Positions 35,237 to 44,313 of a stretch of 64,000 nucleotides of DNA are shown one piece after another (within the stretch, counting starts at the first letter, position 1; each line of letters starts with the position of its first letter). The notes under the pieces are model-generated. The model made no database searches. It saw nothing but the letters and a program-made list of their open reading frames with translations, and had not been told where the DNA came from. The stretch is from Tardiphaga sp052076105 (lineage in GTDB: Bacteria > Pseudomonadota > Alphaproteobacteria > Rhizobiales > Xanthobacteraceae). A program made the position numbers and the translations under genes. The stretch spans positions 4,154,001 through 4,218,000 of the forward strand of contig NZ_CP197245.1 of NCBI RefSeq assembly GCF_052076105.1, given 5' to 3'.

Positions 35237-36712
35237 TTATTTTTTTGCTGCAGATGGCTCCACGCCGAGAATTTGCGCCATTTTCGCGATCAGGCGCGGC
35301 GCATCGGTGGGTTTGAGGCGGCCATAGCCCAATACCAGGCCGGCATATATCGGCGTCTCCAGATGATTCTGCGATAGCGGCTGCACATGAAGCCCCCCTT
35401 GCTTCAACAGCCGCGCCGCCTCCACGTCGCTCATCCGCGCCTTCAGGCGCTCGGTGAACAGCGCGACGAGATGCAGACCGGTTGCACAGGGAGCGACGGT
35501 GAGATCATCCGGCAGATGCTGACGGATCGCATCCATCAGGGCCTTCTGCCGCTCCGCATAGACTTTTCGCATGCGGCGGAGATGACGCAGCAGATGGCCC
35601 TCGCGCATGAATTCGGCGAGCGCGCGCTGGCCGATGCCGGAGCTGTGCACATCGATGCGCGCGCGGCCCTTGGTGAATATCTCGACGAAGCGCTCCGGCG
35701 CGACGATGTAGCCCAGGCGCAAGCTCGGCATCATGATCTTGGAAAAGGTACCGAGATAGATCACGCGTTGTTCCCGGTCGAGAGATCTCAGCGACGCGAT
35801 CATGCTGTCCTGATGTCGGAACTCGGAATTGTAGTCGTCCTCGACGATCCAGACATCGTTGCGATTGGCCCAGTCGAGTAATTCCAGCCTCCGCTCCAGC
35901 CTCATGCTGACGCCGAGCGGATATTGATGCGACGGTGTCACCACGATCAGCTTCGCATTCGGCGCGCGGCGAATGCCCTCGGTGACGCACAGCCCTTTGT
36001 CGTCCACCGGTATCGGCACCAGTTTCGCGCCCGCCGCCGTCAGCGACCACTGCGCCTCGACGAAGCCCGGTTCCTCCACCCAGACTTCGTCGCCATGATC
36101 GAGGATCATGCGGCTGCACAAGTCGAGAGCGCTGGAAGTGCCCGAGGTCACGACGATCTGCTCGGGCGTGCAGACCAGACCGCGGACTGCGCCGAGGAAA
36201 TCCGCAATCTCGCGCCGCAGCTCGGGAAGCCCGGCGGGGGGCAAATCGAGGCATTCCTCCTTGTCGGGTCGCTGCGATGTCTGACGCAGCAACCGGGCCC
36301 AGTCGCCGAACGGAAAGGCCGAGATATCGGGCGCACCGGGACTGAAATCGGACGCCCAATTGGTCTCGTAGGTGAAGCCGATCAGCGACTGCCAGCGCCG
36401 GGAGATGGGACCGGCGATACGCGAGGCATCCGCAGGCTCGCTCGCCGGCGCTACGGCAGTACGGCTGACTACGGCAACCGAGACACCGCCGCGCGGTGTC
36501 GATTCCAGATAGCCTTCGGCGTAGAGGATGTCCCAGGCGCTCAGCACCACCATGCGCGAGCAGCCGAGTTCGCGCGCGATCTCCCGCGAACCGAGAAACT
36601 GGGTGCCCGCCGGCAGCGTCCCTTGTAGAATCCCATCGCGCATCTGCGCTGCAATTTGCTGGGGCAATGCCACTGACGAAGCCCGGTCAAGCCGTATGCC
36701 TGCCAGCGACAT
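35237..36712 (-). CDS. MocR-family regulator (GntR HTH fused to aminotransferase-like domain), first
   Basis: 491 residues from ATG 36712; ATG 36742 is an alternative, but GAGAAG precedes the former. The N-terminal winged helix has QQIAAQMRDGILQGTLPAGT and REIARELGCSRMVVLSAWD. The rest is a fold type I aminotransferase-like domain with VTSGTSSALDLCSRMI, EEPGF, VTPSHQYPLGVSM, VEDDYNSEFR and the PLP lysine in LGTFSKIMMPSLRLGY. MocR proteins sense PLP or amino compounds. It directly precedes the aminotransferase-containing operon and is its likely regulator. Confidence 0.9.
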   Translation of the reverse strand: MSLAGIRLDRASSVALPQQIAAQMRDGILQGTLPAGTQFLGSREIARELGCSRMVVLSAWDILYAEGYLESTPRGGVSVAVVSRTAVAPASEPADASRIAGPISRRWQSLIGFTYETNWASDFSPGAPDISAFPFGDWARLLRQTSQRPDKEECLDLPPAGLPELRREIADFLGAVRGLVCTPEQIVVTSGTSSALDLCSRMILDHGDEVWVEEPGFVEAQWSLTAAGAKLVPIPVDDKGLCVTEGIRRAPNAKLIVVTPSHQYPLGVSMRLERRLELLDWANRNDVWIVEDDYNSEFRHQDSMIASLRSLDREQRVIYLGTFSKIMMPSLRLGYIVAPERFVEIFTKGRARIDVHSSGIGQRALAEFMREGHLLRHLRRMRKVYAERQKALMDAIRQHLPDDLTVAPCATGLHLVALFTERLKARMSDVEAARLLKQGGLHVQPLSQNHLETPIYAGLVLGYGRLKPTDAPRLIAKMAQILGVEPSAAKK

Positions 36713-37160
36713 CCGTCTTCTCTGGCCAGTGGAATTCTGCATGTGAAACGGGGTCCGGACAAACGATCGAAATGAATGCGGCCGAACAAGTAGCAGCACG
36801 GAAGGCTGGACGTCCACATTGCACCGTACAACCCAAATGGCCGAACTCGCCAGGCGCCATGCACACGGCTTGAGATCAGAGTCAGGACGCTTCCAGCGTT
36901 AGAATCTCGACCGCAATGCCGGCCCTCGAAATACGCGAAATCCGGACCTCCGCCTCAAATCCTTCGAAGAGATCCGGCGCCTGGAGGTATCGAGCGTGTC
37001 AGTGATCTGCAACCACGGTCGCACCAATGGCAGCCCCTCCGCAAGGGACCCGCTTTTACGAATGAATGTCCGCTTTGCGCCAAAAGCAGACATCGATTAT
37101 TCCTGCGTGTCCCGTGATCTATGGGCTCCGTAATCAACGTCTGGCGACCGCAAGAAAGGC
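36713..37160. other. Intergenic stretch between FAD oxidoreductase and MocR genes
   Basis: About 450 bp with no supported gene. A leftward 64-codon frame (36899-37093) begins inside the palindrome at 37066-37093 and is the spurious protein that this repeat often creates. Confidence 0.55.
37066..37093. repeat. Intergenic palindrome of the CTTTGCGCCAAAAGC family
   Basis: Imperfect inverted repeat: ATGTCCGCTTT and AAAGCAGACAT around a GCGCCA centre. Read leftwards it gives a peptide start MSAFGAKRTF, a phrase I know from many spurious small proteins in Bradyrhizobium-type genomes. A dispersed hairpin element, useful as a taxonomic hint. Confidence 0.6.
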
Positions 37161-38534
37161 TTACGCTGCTTCGTCGCGCGATTGATAAAGCCGATACAGC
37201 ATGCGCTGACCTATACGTCGGAATGCCGTGAACGGATGCGTCGGCAGCGGCGACGTGAAGATCGGTAGATCCTGCCCCTTGAAGTTCCTGCCCGCGATCA
37301 TCTCGGCCATGCGGCGGCCGGCTTGCGCCGAGTAGGAAACTCCGTTGCCGCCATAGCCGAGTGCGTAGAACAGCGATTGCGACGGATCGGGCCTGAAGAT
37401 GCGCGGCATCATGTCATGGCTGACATCGACCCAGCCCCACCATGAGTAATCGATCTGGATTCCCTTCAGCACCGGGAACTTGCGATGCAATCCATCGATC
37501 AGAAGCTGCAAATGGCGCTGATTGGCGGCATCGGCACCGGTAATAGCGCTGCGGCTGCCGATCTGCACTCGATTGTCCGGCAGACGGCGATAATAGAAGC
37601 GCAGCGTGCGCGTATCGGTGATCACCTGTGTCGTCTTGAAATCCATGGCCTCCAGTTCGGCTTCGGTGAGCGGACGCGTCACAATGGAGTTCGACATGAT
37701 CGGCATGCAGCGACCACGCAGGAACGGCGTCAGGCCAAGCGACGTATAGGCGCCGGTGGCGATACCGACGGCACGCGCACGCACGGTGCCGCCCGGCGTG
37801 CGCAGATGATGCACGCCGCCACGCGTTGAGATCTCCAGCACTGGGCTGCCGGGATGCACTTTGACGCCGAGTTCGCGCGCTATGCGCAGATAGCCGAAAG
37901 CGAGCTTGGCAGGATGAACGCCAGTGCCCAGCGGCTCATGTACAGCACCGACACATTCGGCCTCGTTCACATAATCGCGACGCACTTCATCCGCCGACAG
38001 CACGCGCGTCTTGTAGCCGAATACCTCGTTCTGCACTTTCGACTCAGCCGCAATCTTGTCGAACATGCGCTGGCGATGGGCGAGATAAAGATGGCCGCCG
38101 CGCTGCGGCTCGCAGTCGATATTGCCGGTCTTGATCAGGTCCTCGAAGGTCTCGAAGCCGTCCTGCACTTCGGCATGCAGCCGCAGCGCAACGTCGCGGC
38201 CCCAGCGTTCGATCCATTGCGAGCGCGACAAGCGTCCCGCTGCATTCTGCCCCTGCCCACCGTTGCGCGTGCTGCATCCCCAGGCAGCGCGGTTGGCTTC
38301 CAGCACCACGGCCTTGATACCGAATTCACGAGCGAGGAAGATCGCGCAGGCCAGTCCCGTATAGCCCGAGCCGATGATCGCGACATCGGTATCGATGTCG
38401 CCAGTGATCGGGCCATCATCTTCGGGCGGCCTGCCAGCGGTTGCGGTCCAGTAAGTCGGCGCATAATCGCGATTGGTGCCGGGGCCCGGCGAGACGAGCG
38501 GATCGTAATGCTGATCGTAAGGCGCAATCGACAT
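37161..38534 (-). CDS. FAD-dependent amine/amino-acid oxidoreductase (DAO family, PuuB-like)
   Basis: 457 residues. DTDVAIIGSGYTGLACAIFLA binds the FAD dinucleotide; STRNGGQGQNAAGRLS is the second conserved patch; GVHPAKLAFGYLRIARELG and YALGYGGNGVSYSAQAGRRMAEM are typical of the DAO family of gamma-glutamylputrescine and sarcosine-like oxidases. It should oxidise a secondary or primary amine to imine/aldehyde. ATG 38534 has GGAAG before it. The SnoaL-like gene ends 11 bp upstream, so they form a two-gene unit. Confidence 0.88.
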   Translation of the reverse strand: MSIAPYDQHYDPLVSPGPGTNRDYAPTYWTATAGRPPEDDGPITGDIDTDVAIIGSGYTGLACAIFLAREFGIKAVVLEANRAAWGCSTRNGGQGQNAAGRLSRSQWIERWGRDVALRLHAEVQDGFETFEDLIKTGNIDCEPQRGGHLYLAHRQRMFDKIAAESKVQNEVFGYKTRVLSADEVRRDYVNEAECVGAVHEPLGTGVHPAKLAFGYLRIARELGVKVHPGSPVLEISTRGGVHHLRTPGGTVRARAVGIATGAYTSLGLTPFLRGRCMPIMSNSIVTRPLTEAELEAMDFKTTQVITDTRTLRFYYRRLPDNRVQIGSRSAITGADAANQRHLQLLIDGLHRKFPVLKGIQIDYSWWGWVDVSHDMMPRIFRPDPSQSLFYALGYGGNGVSYSAQAGRRMAEMIAGRNFKGQDLPIFTSPLPTHPFTAFRRIGQRMLYRLYQSRDEAA

Positions 38535-38545
38535 GATGGCTTCCT

Positions 38546-38947
38546 TTACGACGCAGCCTTGGCCGGCAGCGGCGGGCGATCCTTGCGGAAGGCGCTCTTT
38601 CGCGAAATCCTGTCGTCCTTGAAGGTGAAGAGGTCGCAGCCCTCGGCCTCGATGCGCGTGCCATTGGCGGCGGTGCCGCGAAAAATCCATTCGGAGAGCC
38701 CGCGATCGCCGAACACGCTGTGCGACGTGCAGGTCCAGCTCACATCGGGCATGCCGCCCCACACTTTCTCAAATGCCGCCTTCACGTCGGCCGTTCCCGT
38801 GATGCGGTTGCCATATATCTCCGCACCGACCGCAGTGTCGAACACCACGTCCTCGGTCATGCACGCCATCACACCATCGGCATCGTGGCGATTGAACGCC
38901 TCGAACAGCGTGACGAGAAGCTGGTGACGCGCGGACGGCTCGGACAT
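38546..38947 (-). CDS. SnoaL-like (NTF2-fold) protein
   Basis: 133 residues: LLVTLFEAFNRHDADGVMACMTEDVVFDT, GRxxG-like ITGTADVKAAFEKVWGGMPD, then EGCDLFTFKDDRISRKSAFRK at the end, the pattern of SnoaL-like small proteins. Function uncertain: a hydratase/isomerase or a helper to the FAD oxidoreductase directly downstream. Start ATG 38947; the open frame upstream to 39247 lacks homology. Confidence 0.8.
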   Translation of the reverse strand: MSEPSARHQLLVTLFEAFNRHDADGVMACMTEDVVFDTAVGAEIYGNRITGTADVKAAFEKVWGGMPDVSWTCTSHSVFGDRGLSEWIFRGTAANGTRIEAEGCDLFTFKDDRISRKSAFRKDRPPLPAKAAS

Positions 38948-39161
38948 TGCAAGGCTCTCTTGATCGTTGAAGCAAGCGCCGGCACGGCGGGCCGACCATG
39001 GCTTTGAGGTTGCCAGCCGCCATGCCGTGCGATTAGGGCCAGTTGCACCGAACCAACCGGCCAGAGCCGGCCAAGCGATCTGGACCAAGCATTGATGCAC
39101 TTTGGCCCTGCCCGTCTCGGCAGATGCCGCCATGGTGGCGGCATGACGGGACTGGACGGAC

Positions 39162-39944
39162 ATGCATGAACTCCTGATCGCGATGCGCGATCTTGGCGCG
39201 GCGCTGACGCCGAAGCTGGCCCTCCTGTCCGTCGCCTCGATCTTCATTGCTGCCGTTCTGCGCGGCTATACCGGCTTCGGCTTTGCGCTCGCCGCCGTGC
39301 CGTTGCTGAGCCTGTTCATGAATCCCACCGAAGCGGTGCCGGTGGCGATTGGACTGCAATTCGCCGGCAGCCTGCTCGATTTCCCCAAGGCATCGCGGGC
39401 CTGCGACTGGCCCTCGCTGCGCTGGCTGATGCTCGGTGCGGTGATCGGCTCGCCGCTGGGTACGCTGATCCTCAGCGCCATCTCTGCGCCGACGGCGCGG
39501 CTGGCTATCAGTGCGATCACACTGCTGGCGGTATTCGCCCTGCAGCGCGGCTTCGCACTACCCGAGACGCCGCTCCGTCCGCTGACATCGTTCACCGGCT
39601 TCTTCGCCGGCCTGTTTAACGGGCTCGCGGCCATGCCCGGCCCGCCGGTGGTCGCCTATTACATGTCGCTGCCGATGCCGCGCCGGGCTGCGCGCGCCTC
39701 GCTGATGGTGTTTTTCCTGATGACCTCGATCACCGCGACGGTGAGTTTCGTCGGCGTCGGGCTGATGAATCTGCACACCATCGGGCTGTCGCTGCTCGGC
39801 CTGCCGGTGATGTGGCTCGGCACCAAGCTCGGCGAACTGGCGTTCCGCCGCGGCAGCGACACGATGCACCGGCAGGTGTCGATCGCCAGCCTTGGCGTCA
39901 TCGCCCTCGTCAGCGCCGTGAGAGGCATCGGCGAACTGACGTGA
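39162..39944 (+). CDS. TauE/SafE-type sulfite/organosulfonate permease
   Basis: 260 residues with about eight hydrophobic spans. RGYTGFGFALAAVPLLSL near 34-51 is the first TauE repeat motif, and TGFFAGLFNGLAAMPGPPVVAYYM near 145-168 is the second. Members export sulfite, sulfonates or organic acids. It is divergent from the SnoaL-like gene and its stop is only six bases from the stop of the facing MocR gene. Confidence 0.88.
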   Translation: MHELLIAMRDLGAALTPKLALLSVASIFIAAVLRGYTGFGFALAAVPLLSLFMNPTEAVPVAIGLQFAGSLLDFPKASRACDWPSLRWLMLGAVIGSPLGTLILSAISAPTARLAISAITLLAVFALQRGFALPETPLRPLTSFTGFFAGLFNGLAAMPGPPVVAYYMSLPMPRRAARASLMVFFLMTSITATVSFVGVGLMNLHTIGLSLLGLPVMWLGTKLGELAFRRGSDTMHRQVSIASLGVIALVSAVRGIGELT

Positions 39945-39950
39945 ACCGCC

Positions 39951-41495
39951 TCAACCCATGCGGGCGATGATGCGACCGAGACGTTCGATGCCGGGCTCGA
40001 TGCGGTCATTGCGGATGGACGAGAAGCCGAGCCGGAAGCTGTTGGCACGACTGCCCTTGGTCATGGCAAAGACATCGCCCGGCTCGATCACCACGCCCTC
40101 GGCCAGCGCTGCCCTGGCCAGCTCGGTTGCATCGACGCCGGACGGACACATGACCCAGTAGCTTGTGCTGCCGATGCCGCGTACGAAGCTGCAATTGCCA
40201 AGATGCTTCGGCAGCAAATGGTCGAGAATGCGTGCACGTTCCAGCAACACTCGCGAAACACGCTGCAGATGCGAGCGATAATGACCGAGGCCGATGAACA
40301 GCGCGGCCACCCGCTGGTTGTTGAGCGGCGGATGCCGCAACATCAGCCGCCGCAGCGCTCGCAATTCGCGGATCACCGGCGCCGGCGCCGCCACGTAGCC
40401 GAGCCGCAGGCCGGGCGCGAGCGCCTTGGACAGGCTGCCGACATAAAGCACGTGGTCATTGCGATCGAGGCTCATGAGCGGCGGCAACGCTGGCCCTTCC
40501 TGGATCAGCTCGCTTTCGTAGTCGTCCTCGATCAGCACGATGTCGCGCTCCTGCGCCTTGCGCAGCAGTTCGAGTCGGCGCGCCTCGGGCATGACCACGG
40601 TGGTCGGGCACTGATGACCGGCGGTGACATAAGCGAGATCGCAGCTCTCGAAACTCGTATCCGGAACCATGCCGTCGCCGTCGACCGCAAGCGGCACCAT
40701 ATTGTCGGTGAGCATGCCGAAAATGTTGCGGGCATCGGGATAGCCGGGATCTTCCATGCCGACCCGCGTGCCCGGCTTGGTGAACAGCCGAGCGATCAGA
40801 TAGAGCGCATGTTGCGCTCCCATGGTCATCATGATCTCGTCCGGCCGTACGCGAATGCCGCGCCGCGGCAGCACCTGCAGCCGGAGCTGCTCGATAAGCG
40901 CCGGATCGTCCGCGTCGATCAGGTCGCGCGCCCAGTTGTTGATCTCGGGCACGCTGAGCGCGGCGCGGGCGCTTTCGCGCCAGTCATTGGTGGGAAACAG
41001 GCTCGGATCGAACTGTCCGAAGATGAAGGGATACGGATAGTCCTGCCAATTGAGCGGCTTGACGATGTTGCGATTGGCCGAGGGGCGCACCGCAAAACGC
41101 TCGGCCCAGCGCTCGGCGCCTGCCACATTAGGCGCCGAGCGCAGATCGTGCTGGGTGCCCAGATGCTTGGGGAGGCCGGCGACATAGAAACCGCTGCGTT
41201 CGCGCGAGACCAGAAAGTTCTGATCGACGAGCTGCTCATAGGCGATCACGACGGTATTGCGGGACACCTCCAGCAGGGTCGCCAGTTCGCGGCTCGATGG
41301 CATCCGGACGCCGAGCGCGAGCCGGCCTTCCTCGATAGCCGTGCAGATGAGCTGGCGAATCTGCAATTGCAGGAACGGCCCGCGTCGGTCCAGCCCCTGG
41401 AACAGCGAGCCCCAGAACAGCGCATCGCCGATCCCCGACGATGCCGGCCGGCCTTCGGCCAGCGTCGCCTTCGTCGATCTGCCGGGATTTGCCAT
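39951..41495 (-). CDS. MocR/PdxR-type regulator (GntR HTH fused to aminotransferase-like domain), second
   Basis: 514 residues. The HTH has RQLICTAIEEGRLALGVRMPSSRELATLL and SRNTVVIAYEQL; the aminotransferase-like part has MTMGAQHALYLIARLF, MEDPGYPDARNIF, VTAGHQCPTTVVMP, LIEDDYESEL and the PLP lysine in VGSLSKALAPGLRLGY. GAGTGAGGA precedes ATG 41495. It is divergent from the amidohydrolase operon at 41662, its likely target. Confidence 0.9.
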   Translation of the reverse strand: MANPGRSTKATLAEGRPASSGIGDALFWGSLFQGLDRRGPFLQLQIRQLICTAIEEGRLALGVRMPSSRELATLLEVSRNTVVIAYEQLVDQNFLVSRERSGFYVAGLPKHLGTQHDLRSAPNVAGAERWAERFAVRPSANRNIVKPLNWQDYPYPFIFGQFDPSLFPTNDWRESARAALSVPEINNWARDLIDADDPALIEQLRLQVLPRRGIRVRPDEIMMTMGAQHALYLIARLFTKPGTRVGMEDPGYPDARNIFGMLTDNMVPLAVDGDGMVPDTSFESCDLAYVTAGHQCPTTVVMPEARRLELLRKAQERDIVLIEDDYESELIQEGPALPPLMSLDRNDHVLYVGSLSKALAPGLRLGYVAAPAPVIRELRALRRLMLRHPPLNNQRVAALFIGLGHYRSHLQRVSRVLLERARILDHLLPKHLGNCSFVRGIGSTSYWVMCPSGVDATELARAALAEGVVIEPGDVFAMTKGSRANSFRLGFSSIRNDRIEPGIERLGRIIARMG

Positions 41496-41553
41496 TCCTC
41501 ACTCCAAACCTGTTCTCAGAACCAACTCGACGCGAAGCAAGAGCCGCGCCAAA

Positions 41554-41627
41554 CTGGTCTTGCCTACATGCATGACTGGCCCCATTCGTGCATCCGATCT
41601 GGCGCTGGCCCGTAGCAGTAACTGGCC
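41554..41627. promoter_or_regulatory. Candidate second MocR operator: CTGG[T/C]C repeats
   Basis: In the 166 bp between the divergent MocR and amidohydrolase genes, CTGGTC or CTGGCC occurs four times in one orientation: 41555, 41577, 41605 and 41622, three of them preceded by A. Spaced direct repeats fit MocR binding, but a six-base word recurs easily in GC-rich DNA. Confidence 0.35.
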
Positions 41628-41661
41628 TCACGCTTCCGTGACGGAATTTGAGGATGGTCAA

Positions 41662-43308
41662 GTGAGTCAGGATACGGTTGTTTTTTCTGCCCGCAAGATT
41701 GTGACCATGAACCCGTCGCGCCCCGTCGCGACGCATGTTGCGGTGCGCGAAGGCCGGATCGTCGCCGTTGGCAGCTTCGACGAGATTGCCGCGTTCGCCG
41801 GTGGCAGGGTCGACGGCCGCTTCAAGGACAAGGTGCTGCTGCCCGGCTTCGTTGAAGGCCACAGCCACATCATGGAAGGGATGATGTGGTCGCTGCCTTA
41901 TGTCGGCGCCTTCGATCGCCGCTCGCCTGAAGGCAAAGTCGTCAAAGGCGTTCCGACCATCGATGCTATCGTCGAACGGTTGCAGGAAGCCGAGAAGGCG
42001 ATGACCGATCCCGGCGCGCCGCTGTTCGCCTGGGGGTTTGATCCCCTGCATATCGGCAGCGTCTCGCTGACCCGGCAGGATCTCGACCGCGTGTCCACCA
42101 CGCGGCCGATCATGGTGGTTCACGCCAGCTTCCACATCAGCAATGTCAACACGCTCGTGCTGCAGCGCGCCGAACTCGATCGCACCACCAACATTTCCGG
42201 TGTGGTGATGGGCACGGACGGCGAGCCGTCCGGCGAAGTGCAGGGCATTGCCGCACGTTTTCGCGTGTTCCGCGTGCTCGGCACCAATCCGCTGTCAGGC
42301 AATCTCACCGCCGACGACGTCAACCGTTACGCCTCATCCTGCTGCGTACAGGGCGTCACCACCGTCACCGACCTGCATAACGATCTCGCCGATCTGACCG
42401 TCGAGGTCTATCGCGCCGCCAGCCGCCGCGACGATTTCTCCGTGCGCCTCGTACCGGCCATGGCCTCGGTGTCGCACAGCCCGGAACAGGGCGTTGCCAA
42501 GATCAAGGCGCTGCGCGCCTCTAATAACGACAAACTGCATTACGGCATCGTCAAGCTCGTGGTCGATGGTTCTATCCAGGGCTTTACTGCACGGCTGCGC
42601 TGGCCTGGCTATCACAACGGTGCTCCGAACGGTCTCTGGTACATCGCGCCGGAGGAACTGCCGGGCATCGTCGCCGCCTATCACGAGGCCGGCATCCAGC
42701 TCCACATCCACACCAATGGCGATGAGGCTACCGAAGTCGCGCTCGATGCCGTCGAAGCCGCACAGATCGCAACGCCGTGGCCCGATCATCGCCACACGCT
42801 GCAGCATTGCCAGATGGCGGATGCTGCGCAATTCAAGCGCATGAAGACGCTCGGCATGTGCGTCAACCTGTTCGCCAACCACGTCTATTATTGGGGTGAC
42901 TCGCATTACGACCTGACCATGGGCCCGGAGCGCGCCAACCGCCTGGATGCCACCGGCACCGCGCTGCGTATCGGCGTCCCCTTAGCGATCCACTCCGACG
43001 CGCCGGTGACGCCGCTCAGCCCGCTGTTCACCGCCTGGTGCGCGGTCAATCGCGTGACATCCTCGGGCCGCTTGCTCGGCAAAGGGACCGAAGCGCTGAC
43101 GGTGCAGCAAGCACTCAACGCCATCACCATCGATGCCGCCTATACGCTGAAGCTCGATCACGTGGTCGGCAGTATCGAAACCGGCAAATATGCCGACTTC
43201 GTCGTGCTCGACGCCGATCCGCTCGAGGTTGCGCCGGAGACGATCAAGGACATCAACATCTGGGGCACGGTTGTCGGCGGCCATGTGCGGGAGGCGCCGC
43301 AGGCATGA
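41662..43308 (+). CDS. Amidohydrolase 3 family (YtcJ-like) metal-dependent hydrolase
   Basis: 548 residues. LLPGFVEGHSHIMEGMM carries the HxH metal pair; GIVKLVVDGSIQGFTARL is the strand-4 region of this family; LHIHTNGDEATEVALD gives the next histidine; HRHTLQHCQM another; and LAIHSDAPVTPLSPLFTAW the final aspartate. YtcJ-like enzymes hydrolyse amides or related bonds, and the natural substrate is usually unknown. GTG 41662 has GAGGA eight bases upstream; the frame is open further back to 41257, across the start region of the opposite MocR gene. The stop overlaps the CobW start (ATGATG), so the two are translationally coupled. Confidence 0.87.
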   Translation: MSQDTVVFSARKIVTMNPSRPVATHVAVREGRIVAVGSFDEIAAFAGGRVDGRFKDKVLLPGFVEGHSHIMEGMMWSLPYVGAFDRRSPEGKVVKGVPTIDAIVERLQEAEKAMTDPGAPLFAWGFDPLHIGSVSLTRQDLDRVSTTRPIMVVHASFHISNVNTLVLQRAELDRTTNISGVVMGTDGEPSGEVQGIAARFRVFRVLGTNPLSGNLTADDVNRYASSCCVQGVTTVTDLHNDLADLTVEVYRAASRRDDFSVRLVPAMASVSHSPEQGVAKIKALRASNNDKLHYGIVKLVVDGSIQGFTARLRWPGYHNGAPNGLWYIAPEELPGIVAAYHEAGIQLHIHTNGDEATEVALDAVEAAQIATPWPDHRHTLQHCQMADAAQFKRMKTLGMCVNLFANHVYYWGDSHYDLTMGPERANRLDATGTALRIGVPLAIHSDAPVTPLSPLFTAWCAVNRVTSSGRLLGKGTEALTVQQALNAITIDAAYTLKLDHVVGSIETGKYADFVVLDADPLEVAPETIKDINIWGTVVGGHVREAPQA

Positions 43309-44297
43309 TGGTTTCGTCGTCGGTAAAAACACCCGTAACGGTGATCGGCGGATTTCTCGGCGCCGGCAAGACGACCTATCTGAACCACCTTCTGCGCAGC
43401 GACAGCGGTCGCTATGCCGTGCTGGTAAATGATTTCGGTGCGGTGAATATCGACGCCGCGCTGATCGCGGCACATGACGGCGAGACCATGACGCTGGCCA
43501 ATGGCTGCGTCTGCTGCAGCATCGGTAGCGGCTTCCTCGATACGCTAGGCCGCATCCTCGATAACGGGACGACATTCGATCACATCATCATCGAGGCCTC
43601 CGGCGTCGGCGATCCCTGGCGCATCGCCGAGATCGCACTGGTGGAGCCGAGCCTGCGTCTCAATGCGGTGATCGTGCTCGCCGATGCATCGCGCATCGCC
43701 AACCTGCTCGACGACAGCCGCGTCGGCGACACCGTACGCGGCCAGTTCGAGCGCGCGGGTCTCGTTCTGCTCACCAAGGTCGATCTGCTCGACCGCGCCG
43801 CCGTGGATGGCGCACGAAGCACGGTGAGCGCCCTGCGCCCCGGCGCCGCGATCGTCGAAACCACTGAACACACTTTGCCCGGCCTGCCGGACGGCGCCTT
43901 CAGGCCGGCCTCGCGGTTTGCCGCGACGGACGCCGATCTCACTGATCACGAACACGACTTCCGCCGCTGGTCCTATTCCCGCAGCGGCGCTTTCGATCTC
44001 GATGCGCTCGCTGATGCTTTAAAGGCGTTGCCACCACAACTGCTGCGCCTCAAGGGCGCATGCCGTATTGCCGACGAAGCGATGCCGTTACTACTGCAAA
44101 TGGTTGGGCAAGACTGGGCGCTGACGGCAATGCCAGACAACATGGCAGCAGAACACGACATCCTGCTGGTCGGCGTCGGCACCGATGCGCTGCAGGACAC
44201 AAGCGCGCTCGACGCCATTCTCGACGCCGCGCTCATTTCGCCAACACCCGTGACAACGGCGGACCTCAACCGCCGGCAAACCGCATTCACCCTCTGA
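43305..44297 (+). CDS. CobW/Zng1-type GTPase metallochaperone
   Basis: 330 residues. VIGGFLGAGKTTYLNHLL is the P-loop; TLANGCVCCSIGSGF holds the metal-binding CxCC motif; IIIEASGVGDPWRIAEIAL and VLLTKVDLLD (G4-like) follow; a C-terminal CobW domain starts near 225. COG0523 GTPases load metals, often zinc, onto client enzymes. Being embedded between a metal-dependent amidohydrolase and a transporter suggests that the amidohydrolase is the client (inference). Confidence 0.9.
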   Translation: MMVSSSVKTPVTVIGGFLGAGKTTYLNHLLRSDSGRYAVLVNDFGAVNIDAALIAAHDGETMTLANGCVCCSIGSGFLDTLGRILDNGTTFDHIIIEASGVGDPWRIAEIALVEPSLRLNAVIVLADASRIANLLDDSRVGDTVRGQFERAGLVLLTKVDLLDRAAVDGARSTVSALRPGAAIVETTEHTLPGLPDGAFRPASRFAATDADLTDHEHDFRRWSYSRSGAFDLDALADALKALPPQLLRLKGACRIADEAMPLLLQMVGQDWALTAMPDNMAAEHDILLVGVGTDALQDTSALDAILDAALISPTPVTTADLNRRQTAFTL

Positions 44298-44313
44298 GAG
44301 AAGGACACCTTCC

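Noticed and set aside
33320..35377. 685-codon rightward open frame
   Set aside because: Antisense to a complete family 5 binding protein and its promoter region; no domain, low-complexity composition.
36899..37093. Small leftward gene starting MSAFGAKRTF
   Set aside because: The start lies within a dispersed palindrome known for creating such spurious small proteins; no ribosome site and no domain.
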